Of a DNA stretch of 64,000 nt, positions 44,497 through 56,302 are shown in pieces (position 1 is the first letter of the stretch; each line of letters opens with the position of its first letter). This stretch comes from Photobacterium sp. GB-56. Lineage in GTDB: Bacteria > Pseudomonadota > Gammaproteobacteria > Enterobacterales > Vibrionaceae. The translations under genes and the position numbers were made by a program. The notes beneath the pieces were generated by a model. That model ran no database searches. It saw only the letters and a list, made by a program, of their open reading frames with translations, and had not been told where the DNA came from. The stretch is from assembly GCF_003026105.1 (NCBI RefSeq), contig NZ_PYNW01000011.1:1-64000 (forward strand). Reading direction: 5' to 3'.

Positions 44497-47400
44497 ATGA
44501 AAATCCTTGCGCTTCGTGGTGAAAATTTAGCGAGTTTACAAACCAAATTTGAGATTGATTTTGCGGGTGGCAGATTAGGCGATGCTGGCTTGTTTGCGAT
44601 CACAGGTAAAACAGGGGCAGGTAAATCAACCTTGCTCGATGCGATTTGTTTGGCGTTGTTTGATCGTATTCCGCGTTTGCAATCAAACAAAAAGAACGAT
44701 GCTGAAATCGGTCGTGATGATGAAGATAACCGCATCAAAGCCAATGATGTGCGTAGTATTTTATCGCGCGGTAAAGGTGAAGGTTTTGCCGAAGTCGATT
44801 TTATTGCCAATGATGGTTCACATTGGCGTTCGCATTGGCATGTTCGTCGTGCGCGTGGTCGTGCAGAAGGCAAAATTCAAGCCGCTGAACAGTGGTTAGA
44901 AAACATTGAAACAGGGCAGCGTTTCGCGGGTAAAAAACAAGAACTACAAGCAGAAATTGAAAAGCTGATTGGCTTGAGCTTCGATCAGTTTCGTCGTGCT
45001 GTGATGTTGCCACAAGGCGAATTCGCGGCATTTCTAAAAGCAGGGGCTGATGAACGTGCAGCACTGTTAGAGCGTATGACGGGCGGTGAAATTTACGGTC
45101 GATTATCCATTGCGGCTCATGAACGTGCCAAAGATGAAAAGCTCAAACTGACGCAACTTCAAGGTAAGTTAGGTGATATCGCACTGTTAACTGACGAAGA
45201 GCGCGAAGCATTAAATACTCAATTGGTCAGTGCTCGTGAACAAGTAAATAGCCAGCAACAAAAGTTAGAGCAACTAAAACAGCATCAAGATGTGTTGGTG
45301 AATGCTGAAAAACTGACGCAGCGTATTGGTGAAAGTGAGCAGCAGTTAGTACAAGCCAAGCAAGACCAACAATTAGCCGCGCCGCGTTATTTGCAATTGA
45401 CTAAATATGAGCAAGCACTGCCTGCTCGCGGTGATTTCACGCTATTAACCCAAGCGCAGCAACAAGTGCTCAAGTGGCAGCAATCACTACAATCAGCGAC
45501 CGCTGAATTAACGGCTAAGCAGCAACAACAAGGGCAATTACAAACGAGTGTTGAGCAAAGCCAGCAGCAATTAGCGCAAAAACAACAGCTGTTAACCGAT
45601 CTTGAACCAAAGCTAAAACAGGCGGCAAGTATTGAGCAAAAGCGTGATGCTTTACAGCAGCAAAGCGCAGAGTTACAGCAGCAATTAGCTGGCTTAAATA
45701 AAGATCTCACGACCCAGCGTGAGCAACTTGTGAGTAAGCAACAACAGAAACACGCCGCCCAGTTACAACAGCAACAAGTGACCGCTGCATTGGCTCAAAC
45801 GCAAGGGGTAAAGGCCTTAGCGGAGCAGCAAAATGCGATCAAAGATAACATCAGTCAGTATCAACAAGCGCAAAGCCAAATTGCACAGCTGCAAACTGAC
45901 ATAAAACAGCGTGAAAAAACGTTAGCGAGTGTGGCGCAGCAGCAGATCCAATTGGATAAACAGTTATCAGCATTAGATCAGCAAAAGCTGCAATTAACGC
46001 AGCAAACCGCAGCGCACGATCTAACGGCATTAGAACAATTACAAGATCAAGAACGCCAGCATTACTCTGCATATCAGCAATTAAGTAGTAAGTTAAAAGA
46101 GAGTTTATTCGGCCTAGATAAATGGCATGGTTTGCTTCAACAGCGTGATAAATCTCAGCTTCAGCAGCAAGGTTTAGTGACGAATATTGCAGGCAGTGAA
46201 CAACGTTTGGCGGCATTAGCGCCTGAGTTATTACAACTTGGTGCTCAGCATAAAGAAGTAGAGCTTCAGCTAAACCAAAGCCGTGCTGTCATGAGCTTAA
46301 CTGACTATCGCGAGCAGCTTGTTGAAGGTGAAGCTTGCCCACTGTGTGGCTCTGAAAATCATCCTTATCAGCAGCATAATCCGCAAGTTGAAAGCATTAT
46401 TAGCCAACAACAACAGCGATTACAGCAATTAGCCCAGCAATTGCAAGATGCTAATGCCGAGCAGCGCCAGCTAACTCAATCTGTCTTGCAAGATAAGCAA
46501 CGTCACACTGATATTGAGCAAGAGATTGCAGGTTTTAATAATACGATTCAGACGTTAGTTAATCAGCAGCAATGCCATTGGACCGATCTTATGGCAACGG
46601 ATCTAAATGCCATTACTTTGACTGAAATTACCTTATCGACTGATAGCGATGTGGCTCAGCTTTCTCATTATCAAGCGCATTGGTCACAAGCAGTTGATGA
46701 TGCTAAATCGCAAATGCAGCAGATTAAAGTACAGGGTGAGCAGCGCAAAGTGCTGATTGAAGAGGTCAAGCAACAGCAGCATCAATTACAGCAATTAACT
46801 AAGCAAGATGCGGAGCTAAAAGAGCAATGCTATCTGTTAACGCAGCAGCAAACTCAAGCACAAGAACAATGTAATGCGTTTACGACACAAGCTAATAATG
46901 TGCAAAACGTGATCGCTGAAAGACAGCAGGCGTTAATGACAATCTATGGTAATGACGCATGGATAAATGCATTAGCTCAGCAAGGTAAAGCGGGCTTTAT
47001 TGCCGATTTAGAGCGCCAAGTTCAACAATATCAAACCAATATTGAGCAACAGCAATTGCTTGAAAAACAGCTGACAGAGCTTGCACCAGTGCTCGCAACA
47101 TTAACCAATAGCGTTCAGCATGGTGAGCAACAAGCCGATGAGTTAACGGCAAAAGTAGCCCTTTTTGCGAAAGAGCAACAGGTTTGTTGGCAACAACGTA
47201 TTGAGCTTATTGGCGATCAGCCACTCGATACGATTGAACGCTCAGCCAAAGCCGATGTTGACGCACAGCAGCAACAATGCCAACAGCGACAAACACAATT
47301 AAACCAATTGGCAGAAGTGATTGCCGCAGAGTTAACCAAACAGCAGAACGCGACCCAACAATTAGCAGAATCTGAAACAGCACAACAGAATCTACAACAA

Positions 47401-48294
47401 GTGTGGCAAGCATGGTTGGAAAAGCTTGCGTTAACAGAAGCTGAATTAATGGCATTATTAAGTCACGATGAAGCATGGTTACAGCAAGAGCGCAGTGAGC
47501 TAAAACAGCTAGAGCAAGCGGTGTCGCAAGGAGAAACTATTGTTAAAGAAAGACAGCAAGCACAGGTGGATTATCAGCCGACGGTTGAATTAGCCAAGCA
47601 GTGGTTTAGTGAACATGACATTAGTGATGACGCCTCAACTCAGCAGCAATTGTTTAGCCAATGGCAGACGGAAAAATCGCAACTTGATGATCAAGTCTTC
47701 CAATTGCGTCAGCGCTTAGATTTAGGCGAGCAAGCCGAGAAACAAGCAGGCGATTTACGCTCTGCATTAGCGACTCAGCAAACGCAAACTGAGCTGTGGA
47801 TGGAAATAAGTGATTTAATCGGTTCGGCTACGGGTAATAAATTCCGTACCTTGGCTCAAGGGTTAACACTGCAACAGTTAGTGATTAATGCCAACCATCA
47901 CTTGCAAGATCTTGCGCCACGTTATGCGTTACAACCGGTACCGGGAAGCCCGTTGGCGTTGCAGGTTATCGATCATGATATGGGCGATGAAGTACGTAGT
48001 GTGGAATCGCTTTCGGGGGGCGAGAGTTTCTTAGTGTCGTTGTCTTTGGCTTTAGCCTTAGCCTCACTGGCGGCAGATACGCGACAACTCGGCTCTCTGT
48101 TTATTGATGAAGGATTTGGTACCCTAGATCCTGATAGTTTAGAAATGGCATTAGCCTGTTTGGATGCACTTCAAGCGGATGGTCGACAAATTGGTGTTAT
48201 TTCCCATGTAGGCACTTTAGTTGAACGTATCGGGGTGCAAGTGGCTGTTGAAGCACAAGGGGGGGGACGTAGTCATATTGCCATAAAAGGTTAA
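44497..48294 (+). CDS. sbcC: exonuclease subunit SbcC (Rad50-like SMC ATPase)
   Basis: The 1265-residue ATPase has Walker A GKTGAGKST near residue 36, two long coiled coils joined by a zinc hook at CPLC (Cys614 and Cys617), the ABC signature SLSGGES and Walker B LGSLFIDEGFGTLD near the end. It is clearly longer than E. coli SbcC (1048). The extra length lies in the coiled coils, which are extremely rich in glutamine and encoded by runs of CAG/CAA. It forms the SbcCD complex with the upstream product. Confidence 0.95.
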   Translation: MKILALRGENLASLQTKFEIDFAGGRLGDAGLFAITGKTGAGKSTLLDAICLALFDRIPRLQSNKKNDAEIGRDDEDNRIKANDVRSILSRGKGEGFAEVDFIANDGSHWRSHWHVRRARGRAEGKIQAAEQWLENIETGQRFAGKKQELQAEIEKLIGLSFDQFRRAVMLPQGEFAAFLKAGADERAALLERMTGGEIYGRLSIAAHERAKDEKLKLTQLQGKLGDIALLTDEEREALNTQLVSAREQVNSQQQKLEQLKQHQDVLVNAEKLTQRIGESEQQLVQAKQDQQLAAPRYLQLTKYEQALPARGDFTLLTQAQQQVLKWQQSLQSATAELTAKQQQQGQLQTSVEQSQQQLAQKQQLLTDLEPKLKQAASIEQKRDALQQQSAELQQQLAGLNKDLTTQREQLVSKQQQKHAAQLQQQQVTAALAQTQGVKALAEQQNAIKDNISQYQQAQSQIAQLQTDIKQREKTLASVAQQQIQLDKQLSALDQQKLQLTQQTAAHDLTALEQLQDQERQHYSAYQQLSSKLKESLFGLDKWHGLLQQRDKSQLQQQGLVTNIAGSEQRLAALAPELLQLGAQHKEVELQLNQSRAVMSLTDYREQLVEGEACPLCGSENHPYQQHNPQVESIISQQQQRLQQLAQQLQDANAEQRQLTQSVLQDKQRHTDIEQEIAGFNNTIQTLVNQQQCHWTDLMATDLNAITLTEITLSTDSDVAQLSHYQAHWSQAVDDAKSQMQQIKVQGEQRKVLIEEVKQQQHQLQQLTKQDAELKEQCYLLTQQQTQAQEQCNAFTTQANNVQNVIAERQQALMTIYGNDAWINALAQQGKAGFIADLERQVQQYQTNIEQQQLLEKQLTELAPVLATLTNSVQHGEQQADELTAKVALFAKEQQVCWQQRIELIGDQPLDTIERSAKADVDAQQQQCQQRQTQLNQLAEVIAAELTKQQNATQQLAESETAQQNLQQVWQAWLEKLALTEAELMALLSHDEAWLQQERSELKQLEQAVSQGETIVKERQQAQVDYQPTVELAKQWFSEHDISDDASTQQQLFSQWQTEKSQLDDQVFQLRQRLDLGEQAEKQAGDLRSALATQQTQTELWMEISDLIGSATGNKFRTLAQGLTLQQLVINANHHLQDLAPRYALQPVPGSPLALQVIDHDMGDEVRSVESLSGGESFLVSLSLALALASLAADTRQLGSLFIDEGFGTLDPDSLEMALACLDALQADGRQIGVISHVGTLVERIGVQVAVEAQGGGRSHIAIKG

Positions 48295-48406
48295 TATAAA
48301 TACGCATTAACTCATTGTAATTATTTAATATTCATATCATTATTTTATAAAATATGAGAGTGTTTAAATGATACATATTCAACTTAGTTTATACTTTTAT
48401 TACAAT

Positions 48407-48424
48407 AAGTCACAAAAGTGTAAT
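48407..48424 (+). promoter_or_regulatory. candidate Pho box upstream of phoB
   Basis: AAGTCAC-AAAA-GTGTAAT has the 7-4-7 layout of a Pho box (CTGTCAT direct repeats) with three and two mismatches. It lies 58 bp before the phoB ATG, where autoregulation by PhoB is expected. Confidence 0.5.
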
Positions 48425-48481
48425 ATTAAGAACACATAATGGCGCTTGTCAGATGAAGCAAACGACTAGGTATATTTGATT

Positions 48482-49171
48482 ATGGTAAGACGGATTCTTG
48501 TGGTAGAAGATGAAGCTCCAATTCGTGAAATGTTATGTTTCGTGTTGGAGCAAAAGGGCTATCAAGCGATCGAAGCTGAGGACTATGACACAGCGCTAGA
48601 AAAAATGTGCGAACCATATCCTGAACTTATTCTCATGGACTGGATGTTACCCGGTGGTTCAGGTATTAACCTGATCAAACACCTTAAGCGCGATGAACTT
48701 ACACGCCAAATCCCTGTTGTAATGTTAACAGCACGTGGTGAGGAAGAAGATAAAGTTCGTGGTCTTGAAGTAGGTGCGGATGATTACATCACTAAACCAT
48801 TCTCTCCAAAAGAGTTAATGGCACGCTTAAAAGCGGTTATGCGTCGTGTGTCACCAACAGCATTAGATGATGTAATTGATGTGCAAGGGCTGAAATTAGA
48901 TCCTGTATCGCACCGTGTAACATCGGATGATGAACCATTAGAGATGGGCCCAACAGAGTTTAAAATGCTGCACTTCTTTATGACGCACCAAGAGCGCGTT
49001 TATAGTCGTGAACAATTACTCAACAATGTTTGGGGCACTAACGTTTATGTTGAAGATCGTACTGTTGATGTTCACATTCGTCGTTTACGTAAAGCGTTAG
49101 AATCAGGTGGGCACGATAAGATGGTGCAAACGGTACGTGGAGCGGGCTATCGCTTCTCAACTCGCCCATAG
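48482..49171 (+). CDS. phoB: phosphate regulon response regulator PhoB
   Basis: The 229-residue activator has an N-terminal receiver with all phosphotransfer residues (VVEDE at 7-11, phosphoacceptor Asp53 in [11 protein letters not shown], Thr in MLTARGEE and Lys in DYITKPFSP) and a C-terminal winged helix ([13 protein letters not shown]). It is close to E. coli PhoB over its whole length. ATG 48482 matches the family start; a TTG two codons upstream is ignored. phoR follows 159 bp downstream. Confidence 0.97.
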   Translation: MVRRILVVEDEAPIREMLCFVLEQKGYQAIEAEDYDTALEKMCEPYPELILMDWMLPGGSGINLIKHLKRDELTRQIPVVMLTARGEEEDKVRGLEVGADDYITKPFSPKELMARLKAVMRRVSPTALDDVIDVQGLKLDPVSHRVTSDDEPLEMGPTEFKMLHFFMTHQERVYSREQLLNNVWGTNVYVEDRTVDVHIRRLRKALESGGHDKMVQTVRGAGYRFSTRP

Positions 49172-49330
49172 TAATGATCCACAACCCACACTCGGGTTGG
49201 CTATATAAAGAAAAATACGAGCCTTCACCCATTATCGCAGTTCGATAAGGTTGGAGGTTGTGTTGTTTGTACGAGTAAAGAAATTTAATGTAACGGATCC
49301 ATACCATAACTCCGTTACAAGGAGTAAAGC

Positions 49331-50662
49331 ATGGTCGAAAGATTGTCATGGAAAAAATTGGTATGGGAGTTAATTCTGTTTTATCTACCGTGGATCATCC
49401 TTGGTATGATTTTCGGTTATTTACCGTGGTTTTTACTCGTCGCAACTTGGATTCAACTGATTTGGCATTTCCACAATCAATTGAAAATGTCAGATTGGTT
49501 ATGGAAAGATCGTAGCCTTACTCCTCCTTCTGGCTCTGGTAGTTGGGAGCCGCTATTTAATGGCATGTATCGTTTACAACAACGTAATCGTCGTCGCCGT
49601 AAAGAGCTCACTACTTTAATTCGTCGTTTCCGTAATGGTGCTGAATCATTGCCCGATGCGGTTGTTGTATTCCGTAGTGAAGGCAATATCGTTTGGTGTA
49701 ATAAATTAGCGCAGCAATTATTGGGCTTGCGTTGGCCTGATGATGCGGGTCAACCTATCAGTAACTTATTAAGAAGCCCTGATTTTGTCCGTTATCTGGC
49801 AAGACAATCTTTTGATACGCCATTAGAAATCACTTCACCTATGAACTATGACCGCACCTTAGAGCTGCGGATCATGCGTTATACCGAAGGTGAGTATTTG
49901 ATGGCGGTACGTGATGTATCTCAGCTTAAGCAGCTTGAAGGCATGCGTCGTAATTTCTTTGCAAACGTTTCTCACGAATTGCGCACGCCAATGACGGTGC
50001 TGCAAGGCTATCTCGAAATGTCGTCAGATCCTGATATGTTATCAGGACCAATGTGGGATCGTGCACATGGTGTGATGACGGAGCAATTAGCACGAATGAA
50101 TTCGCTAGTTGAGCAGCTATTAACCTTGTCAAAAATTGAAGCCGCTCCAACCATTGAGTTAGAGGAAGTGGTGGATGTTCCAGCGATGTTAGATATTTTA
50201 GAAAAAGAAGCGATCTCACTCAGTGGGGATAAAAATCAGCACTTTAATTTTGAGATTGATCAGAGCTTAAGTGTCTTAGGTGATGATGATCAGCTACGTA
50301 GTGCAATTTCTAATTTGGTTTATAACGCGGTTAAACATACTCCAAGTGATGCTGATATTACGGTTCGTTGGTATCGCTCGCCTAACGGCGCAAGATTAGA
50401 AGTAACAGATAGCGGTGAGGGCATTGAAGCTCAGCATATTCATCGCTTAACAGAGCGTTTCTATCGTGTGGATAAAGCCCGCTCTCGTGAAACGGGCGGT
50501 AGTGGTTTAGGACTGGCGATTGTTAAACATGCTTTGAGCCACCATGATTCCCATTTAGAAATTGAAAGTGAGCTTGGAAAAGGCAGTACTTTTGCATTTA
50601 CATTACCGTCTCGATTAATTGCAGATAACACTCCAGCGGCTGAATTAGCCGATGATATTTAG
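49331..50662 (+). CDS. phoR: phosphate regulon sensor kinase PhoR
   Basis: The 443-residue membrane kinase has two close N-terminal hydrophobic segments (about 8-45), a PAS-like domain (about 100-200), the HisKA box [16 protein letters not shown] with His215, and the ATPase boxes (N box [15 protein letters not shown]1 VTDSGEGI, G2 [10 protein letters not shown]). It phosphorylates PhoB when phosphate is low. A strong AAGGAG site precedes ATG 49331. The next gene starts within 15 bp. Confidence 0.96.
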   Translation: MVERLSWKKLVWELILFYLPWIILGMIFGYLPWFLLVATWIQLIWHFHNQLKMSDWLWKDRSLTPPSGSGSWEPLFNGMYRLQQRNRRRRKELTTLIRRFRNGAESLPDAVVVFRSEGNIVWCNKLAQQLLGLRWPDDAGQPISNLLRSPDFVRYLARQSFDTPLEITSPMNYDRTLELRIMRYTEGEYLMAVRDVSQLKQLEGMRRNFFANVSHELRTPMTVLQGYLEMSSDPDMLSGPMWDRAHGVMTEQLARMNSLVEQLLTLSKIEAAPTIELEEVVDVPAMLDILEKEAISLSGDKNQHFNFEIDQSLSVLGDDDQLRSAISNLVYNAVKHTPSDADITVRWYRSPNGARLEVTDSGEGIEAQHIHRLTERFYRVDKARSRETGGSGLGLAIVKHALSHHDSHLEIESELGKGSTFAFTLPSRLIADNTPAAELADDI

Positions 50663-50676
50663 AAGTGATTAAAGAG

Positions 50677-51687
50677 ATGAAATATATAGATAAGCGATTG
50701 AAATCTTTTGTTGGGGTATTGTTGTTATTACTGGCAGGTAGCGCTCAGGCTGAAACTGAAACATCCAGTATAGAAACATCAAGCGTTAAAGCAGTAGAGC
50801 CAAGCTTATTGCCTTATCAGAAAGTGAGCGGCATTTCGGGTAACTTGTCGTCAGTTGGTTCAGATACCTTGGCGAACTTAATGACTTATTGGGCGGAAGA
50901 ATTTAAACGTCGCTATCCAAATATTAATATTCAAATTCAAACCGCAGGCTCATCAACAGCACCAACTGCATTAATTGAAGCGACAGCGCAACTTGGCCCG
51001 ATGAGCCGAGCAATGAAAAACAAAGAAATTGAAGCATTTGAGCAAGAGTATGGTTATAAACCGACTGCGATTAAAGTTGCCGTCGATGCGCTTGCGGTGT
51101 TTGTGCATGAAGATAATCCATTAAAGGGGATTAACTTTGAGCAGTTAGATGCGATTTATTCACGAACATTGCGTTGTGGCGCATTAAAGCCAATTACCGA
51201 ATGGGGACAGCTTGGCTTACCCGGTAGCTGGAAAGATCGTGGTATTCAGATCTATGGACGAAATTCAGTTTCAGGGACTTATGGTTATTTTAAAAAGCAT
51301 GCGCTGTGTCGAGGGGATTTTCGTAACAATGTTAATGAGCAACCGGGATCGGCATCGGTTGTACAGTCGGTATCAACGTCATTAAATGCGATTGGTTATT
51401 CAGGGATAGGCTATAAAACGACAGGGATTAAAGCGATACCTGTCGCGCGTGAAGGGGATGATTATGTTGAAGCGACGATTGAGAATTCAGTCAGTGGTCA
51501 TTACCCATTATCACGCTTTTTATATATTTATGTTAATAAACATCCGAACAAGCCGTTAGCACCGATGGAAGGCGAATTTCTGCGGTTTATTCTATCGAGT
51601 GACGGCCAGAAAATTGTTCAAAAAGACGGTTATATTCCGTTACCCGTGAAGGTTGTTGAACAAAATATGGCTGCGCTTGGGCTGTAA
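50677..51687 (+). CDS. PstS-like phosphate-binding protein
   Basis: The 336-residue periplasmic protein has a signal peptide (hydrophobic [10 protein letters not shown], cleavage near AQAETE). The mature chain is a PstS/PBP-like phosphate-binding domain with [12 protein letters not shown], the phosphate-site segments [11 protein letters not shown] and [11 protein letters not shown], and [14 protein letters not shown]. It is directly behind phoR and is distant from pstCAB, which have no pstS of their own in this window. ATG 50677 is preferred over the GTG 12 bp upstream because it gives a normal signal peptide; the choice is not certain. Confidence 0.88.
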   Translation: MKYIDKRLKSFVGVLLLLLAGSAQAETETSSIETSSVKAVEPSLLPYQKVSGISGNLSSVGSDTLANLMTYWAEEFKRRYPNINIQIQTAGSSTAPTALIEATAQLGPMSRAMKNKEIEAFEQEYGYKPTAIKVAVDALAVFVHEDNPLKGINFEQLDAIYSRTLRCGALKPITEWGQLGLPGSWKDRGIQIYGRNSVSGTYGYFKKHALCRGDFRNNVNEQPGSASVVQSVSTSLNAIGYSGIGYKTTGIKAIPVAREGDDYVEATIENSVSGHYPLSRFLYIYVNKHPNKPLAPMEGEFLRFILSSDGQKIVQKDGYIPLPVKVVEQNMAALGL

Positions 51688-51733
51688 CTGTAGATGATTT
51701 TTACTGCCTAATAAGCTAAGTAAAAATGGTTAA

Positions 51734-51770
51734 TTAACAACGCCAGCATTTCGCTGGCGTTGTTGTTTTA
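51734..51770. terminator. terminator between the pstS-like gene and ppx
   Basis: AACAACGCCAGC and GCTGGCGTTGTT form a perfect 12-bp stem with a short loop, flanked by A and T tracts. It can serve both convergent genes. Confidence 0.88.
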
Positions 51771-51783
51771 ACGGTTAGGTATA

Positions 51784-53304
51784 CTATGAGTCACTCAATT
51801 CGTTAACGTCTAACATCCATCCCGCTTTATGCCAATATTCTTGTTCTGTGCGCATATCTGCTGCGAGTAATTTATTTTCTGTTGTCCAACCTTTAGATAA
51901 GGTTAATTGCCAGTGTTCTTTATTGGCCTTAACTTTTATTTGTGGCAATGGTTCATCACTGCGTTGCCCATTTAGCACCACGGCAATACGTAAGGCACGA
52001 ATTAAGGGGTAAAGGTGCTTACGTTTATAGATGGTCAGTTCGGGCATTTCGGTCAGTTTTAATGTTTTACGTTGATAGCGTACTAACGTTGAAAGTACCG
52101 TTTGTTGTTCGATATTGAACCCTGGCATCGTGCTATGCCGAAGTAAGTATGCACTATGGCGATGAAATCCGGGATAGCTAATATTTAATCCAACCTCATG
52201 AAGTAACGCGCCCCATGATAGCAAGGTCGATAATTCATTTTTGTTCATGCCCGGTTGAGTATCTATTTGGTCGTAAATTTTAATCGCAGTTGTTTGAACA
52301 CGTTTCGCTTGTGTGGTGTCGATATTGTATTGTTTTGCCATTGTATCAGCGGTACGAATACGAATGTCACTGTGACGGAACCGTTGCTCCATTTCATACA
52401 GTAACCCCTCACGTAATGCGCCATTGGAAAAATGCATATCATCAATATCAAGCGCTTCAAACACGGCACTTAAAATCGTTACTCCGGCAGTAAAAACAGG
52501 CTTTCTCTCATCGGTTAAGCCCGGAAGTTCGAGATCATCTTGATGTTTAAAAGCACTGATTTGATCAAGTAATTGGTTTAAACGAGATGAGGTGATCACC
52601 CCATCGCTATGACCTTGAGCGATTAATACTTCACGGATCGCTTTAATGGTGCCAGACGAGCCCAAGGTTTTATCCCATCCAATATCGGTATATTTACTGG
52701 CGATACTTTCCAGCTTCTGGCGTGCTGCAAGTTGTGCCGCCGCAATGTTTTTACGGCTGAGTTTGCCATTAGAAAAAAAGAGTTTGTTGTAGCTTACACA
52801 CCCCATATGCTTGCTATATAAAATATGGGTATCAAAGTCTTCACCAATGACTAATTCAGTGCTACCACCACCGATATCGACCACCAGTTTTTTACCTTTA
52901 TCGGGTTGGGTATGTGCAACGCCAAGATAAATTAAGCGGGCTTCTTCTGTGCCGGGAATGATCTCGATGGGGAAGGGTAAAATACGCTCAGCTCGTTGGA
53001 GAAAAATATGGGCATTTTGCGCCTGACGTAACGTGTACGTTGCCGCGATACGGACATTTTCAGGTTTAAAGCCTTGTAGCCTTTCGGCAAACATTGCAAG
53101 GCAGCTTAAGCCGCGATTCATGGCGGCTTGATCAAGGTTTAAATGTTTATCAAGCCCAGATGCAAGGTGGACTCTTTGTTTATGACGGCTGACAATTTGA
53201 AGGCTTTGACCAACAATGCGAGCCACAACCATATGAAAGCTATTTGAACCGATATCGATAGCTGCTATTTCGCGAGGTTGTGGCGAAGAATTAGTTTTTG
53301 TCAT
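51784..53304 (-). CDS. ppx: exopolyphosphatase (Ppx/GppA family)
   Basis: The 506-residue phosphatase releases phosphate from the ends of polyphosphate chains. It opens with the ASKHA phosphate-binding segment [19 protein letters not shown] and has [16 protein letters not shown] as second motif. A C-terminal HD-type domain (about 310-500) follows. It starts one base after the ppk stop, forming a ppk-ppx operon; this favours Ppx over GppA. Confidence 0.94.
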   Translation of the reverse strand: MTKTNSSPQPREIAAIDIGSNSFHMVVARIVGQSLQIVSRHKQRVHLASGLDKHLNLDQAAMNRGLSCLAMFAERLQGFKPENVRIAATYTLRQAQNAHIFLQRAERILPFPIEIIPGTEEARLIYLGVAHTQPDKGKKLVVDIGGGSTELVIGEDFDTHILYSKHMGCVSYNKLFFSNGKLSRKNIAAAQLAARQKLESIASKYTDIGWDKTLGSSGTIKAIREVLIAQGHSDGVITSSRLNQLLDQISAFKHQDDLELPGLTDERKPVFTAGVTILSAVFEALDIDDMHFSNGALREGLLYEMEQRFRHSDIRIRTADTMAKQYNIDTTQAKRVQTTAIKIYDQIDTQPGMNKNELSTLLSWGALLHEVGLNISYPGFHRHSAYLLRHSTMPGFNIEQQTVLSTLVRYQRKTLKLTEMPELTIYKRKHLYPLIRALRIAVVLNGQRSDEPLPQIKVKANKEHWQLTLSKGWTTENKLLAADMRTEQEYWHKAGWMLDVNELSDS

Positions 53305-53305
53305 C

Positions 53306-55393
53306 TTATTTCTCTGTTTTTTCAGCGTGCTTTTTCTGTTTTTTCTCGCTGTGTTTCAGATAATCATAAATTGCCGTTTGTGAGCGAATTTTTCGTCTAT
53401 TACCACGCGGTACATAATGGTTATGCATACCTTCATCGATAATACGTGCTTTGACAGTATCGCAAAGTTGGATATTAAGAATATCGATAATACGTTGTTT
53501 TAACACCGGTGAATTAATAGGGCACCCGACTTCAATACGATTATCAATATTACGGCTCATCCAATCAGCAGATGAAATATAAACCTCAGCATCACCATTA
53601 TTTTCAAATACCGCGACGCGAGGGTGCTCTAGAAATCTGTCGATAATACTGATCGCGGTAATGTTTTCACTGATCCCTTTAATTCCGGGAATTAATGAAC
53701 ACATACCTCGAACAATTAATTTGATTTTCACGCCGCTATTACTGGCTTGATATAGCATATTAATCAAACCTCTATCGACGAGGTTATTGACCTTAAGTGT
53801 AATCCCTGATGGTAACTTTTGCTTAGCATGAGCTATTTCTCTATCAATGAGTTCATACAATCGAGAGCGAGAGTTACGCGGGGATACGATTAAATGGTTA
53901 AATTCAACGGGGCGATATGGGTTTGCGATATAAGCAAAGACTTGTTTTACTTCATCGGTAATGGCTTTTTCACAGGTTAGGAGTGAAAAATCAGTATAAA
54001 TTCGAGCAGTTTTTTCATTAAAGTTACCTGTACCTATATGCGCATACCGAACCAGCTCGCCTGATTCTTTACGGGTGATTAGGCAAAGTTTGGAGTGGAT
54101 TTTTAACCCCGGCACACCAAAAATAACGTTTACCCCAGCCTCTGTGAGACGCCTTGCCCATTCAATATTGGCTTCTTCATCAAAGCGTGCTTGTAGTTCA
54201 ACAACGACGGTTACACTTTTACCGTTGTTGGCAGCATCAATCATTGATTCAATAATGCGTGAGTTTTTAGCGACACGGTAAATATTGATTTTAATGCTAC
54301 GAACTTTGGGATCGTAAGAGGCTTGTCGTACCAACTCAGTCATATGGCTAAAGGTGTGGTATGGGTAATACAATAAAATATCTTGCGCTTTGATGGCATC
54401 AAAGGCATTACGAGCGGATGTAAATTGATAGCTTTTAATTGGCGGAAGATCTTTGTTCTCTAAATAGCTTCTACCGACATTAGGGAAACCAATAAAGTCT
54501 TTAAAATTGTGATAACGGCCACCGGGGATCACACTGTCATAGCTTGATACTTGGAGTTTATCGCATAATACATTGATCATATCACCCGGCATATCACGCT
54601 GATATACAAAACGTACAGGCATCGCAGTTAGGCGTTGATTTAACCCTTCTGACATTTGTTCTAGCAAGCTGTGTTCAACTTCTTGGCTGAGATCGTATTC
54701 TGCATCGCGGGTCATTTTCATCGCAAATACGGCAAGATCGTCATATTCAAAAAAGCCGTTGAATAAATCATCGATACAAAGTCGAATAATATTATCAAGC
54801 AAGATAAGGGTTTTATGACGTTTCCCTTTGGTTTTTGGCAACTGAACAAAACGGGGCAGTTGATCGGTTGGGATCTCTATTAACGCATAATGGGTTTCAT
54901 GGTTTTTAGTCATAGCGACAGCAAGATAGGAATATTCATCCTTGAGGACTTGCAGTATGTCGACATCGTCAGTCAGTAAAATCGGGGTAACATGGGGTAA
55001 AATGGTGTGTTGGAAATAATGTTTCAACCATGCTTTCTGGCTGTCTTCTAACTGTAATTCATTAACTAAAAAGATATGACGACGCGCCATTTCTAACAAT
55101 ATTTCATTGTATAGCGTATCAAAATCTTGATTTAGCTTTAGTACTCGACTTTGGATCTTGCTCAATAATTTTTTGGCTTGATCACTGCCACCTTGTGCTT
55201 CGTGAATTAAAATTTGGCGCTTCACATCAGCAAAGCGGACTTTGTAGAACTCATCTGTATTGCTGGAAAAAATACCGAGAAATCGTACTCGTTCAATGAG
55301 AGGAACAGACTTGTCTGCTGCTTCTTGTAATACTCGTTCATTAAAAGAGAGCCAACTTAGCTCTTTTTCAATATATAGATTTTCGGTAGTCAT
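53306..55393 (-). CDS. ppk: polyphosphate kinase 1
   Basis: The 695-residue enzyme builds polyphosphate from ATP. The N-terminal domain begins [18 protein letters not shown]; the two phospholipase-D-like catalytic domains contain the autophosphorylated histidine segment [23 protein letters not shown] and, later, the second motif region around [18 protein letters not shown]. Its length matches E. coli Ppk (688). It is first in the ppk-ppx operon and placed between pstS-like and pst genes, consistent with phosphate-linked control. Confidence 0.96.
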   Translation of the reverse strand: MTTENLYIEKELSWLSFNERVLQEAADKSVPLIERVRFLGIFSSNTDEFYKVRFADVKRQILIHEAQGGSDQAKKLLSKIQSRVLKLNQDFDTLYNEILLEMARRHIFLVNELQLEDSQKAWLKHYFQHTILPHVTPILLTDDVDILQVLKDEYSYLAVAMTKNHETHYALIEIPTDQLPRFVQLPKTKGKRHKTLILLDNIIRLCIDDLFNGFFEYDDLAVFAMKMTRDAEYDLSQEVEHSLLEQMSEGLNQRLTAMPVRFVYQRDMPGDMINVLCDKLQVSSYDSVIPGGRYHNFKDFIGFPNVGRSYLENKDLPPIKSYQFTSARNAFDAIKAQDILLYYPYHTFSHMTELVRQASYDPKVRSIKINIYRVAKNSRIIESMIDAANNGKSVTVVVELQARFDEEANIEWARRLTEAGVNVIFGVPGLKIHSKLCLITRKESGELVRYAHIGTGNFNEKTARIYTDFSLLTCEKAITDEVKQVFAYIANPYRPVEFNHLIVSPRNSRSRLYELIDREIAHAKQKLPSGITLKVNNLVDRGLINMLYQASNSGVKIKLIVRGMCSLIPGIKGISENITAISIIDRFLEHPRVAVFENNGDAEVYISSADWMSRNIDNRIEVGCPINSPVLKQRIIDILNIQLCDTVKARIIDEGMHNHYVPRGNRRKIRSQTAIYDYLKHSEKKQKKHAEKTEK

Positions 55394-55462
55394 GCGCGGT
55401 GTTCGTCCTTGTTACTTTGCATTATAAAACTAAGCGGTTTGTGGCAAATATAAGGTATTAGC

Positions 55463-55480
55463 GTTACAGTGAGATGTAAA
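55463..55480 (-). promoter_or_regulatory. weak Pho-box candidate upstream of ppk
   Basis: On the minus strand TTTACAT-CTCA-CTGTAAC has the 7-4-7 Pho-box layout, with four and five of seven matches per half. It lies about 70 bp before the ppk ATG. This is suggestive only. Confidence 0.3.
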
Positions 55481-55514
55481 TTTGAGTGATTGTTTTATCT
55501 GCCAGATATTTAAA

Positions 55515-56015
55515 TTATTGTTCAACATCTATGGTTAAATCATCGGCTAATAATTCTAATTGTTCTTGGACGGTATCCATGCTGAGATCGGTTGGCAGCT
55601 CGAGTTGAAATTGCGCGGTAAAAATCGGGTATCCCCAGTTAGGAGCGCTTTCCGTTTTCGTTTTGAGCTTGTAGATGTTTATGCCCAGTTGATGCAGATG
55701 GGTAGTGACGTCTTTAACAATCCCTAACCGATCATTACCTGTAACGGTTAATTTCTGCATTTGCTGTTGTGAGGAAGCTTTGATTTGTGCTTCGACAATG
55801 TGGATCTGCAACCCTGAAATTTGCGATAATGCACCGCTAAGTTGTTGAATGTGCTGAGGGGAAACTTCCACTTGAACAATTCCTGCAAATTGGCCACTTA
55901 GCTGAGTTAATGAACTTTTTAGCCAATTTGCATGGTTGTTATATACCGTGTCTGAAAGTTGCTCTACCAGTCCCGTTTTATCTTTACCTATAACAGTAAT
56001 TATGAGTTGTTTCAT
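55515..56015 (-). CDS. gcvR: glycine cleavage system transcriptional repressor GcvR
   Basis: The 166-residue protein has two ACT domains (about 3-75 and 85-160) and no DNA-binding motif, as in GcvR, which binds GcvA and blocks activation of the glycine cleavage operon. Landmarks are ITVIGKDKTGLVEQLSDTVYNNHANWLKSSLTQL split over the first ACT domain and VTGNDRLGIVKDVT at the start of the second. ATG 56015 (MKQLIITV) follows AAGGAG; a 14-codon extension is rejected. Confidence 0.9.
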   Translation of the reverse strand: MKQLIITVIGKDKTGLVEQLSDTVYNNHANWLKSSLTQLSGQFAGIVQVEVSPQHIQQLSGALSQISGLQIHIVEAQIKASSQQQMQKLTVTGNDRLGIVKDVTTHLHQLGINIYKLKTKTESAPNWGYPIFTAQFQLELPTDLSMDTVQEQLELLADDLTIDVEQ

Positions 56016-56238
56016 TACTGCTCTCCTTATTTGTAATGGTTGTTGATGCCGTGACAATTAGCAACAAACTTATTGATACTTATTAATAATTATCCGAATA
56101 ACCATTTATGCTGTCTATGGTTGATATGGACATAAATGAGTAAATGCGTAAGTTGTCATGATTTATTGATGGTTAGTGACATTCTCTTTCAGTTCTGATT
56201 TATAAATTTGTGCACTATGTAATTTTGGGAAATATCAA

Positions 56239-56256
56239 CTGTAATAAAAGTGTCAT
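56239..56256 (+). promoter_or_regulatory. Pho box upstream of pstC
   Basis: CTGTAAT-AAAA-GTGTCAT is a 7-4-7 direct repeat with only one mismatch per half to the Pho-box consensus CTGTCAT. It lies 47 bp before the pstC ATG and should bring pstC-pstA-pstB-phoU under PhoB control. Confidence 0.82.
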
Positions 56257-56302
56257 CTAATAGAAATACACTTTAGTCCGTATAAATAGGTTTGAGGTAA
56301 TA

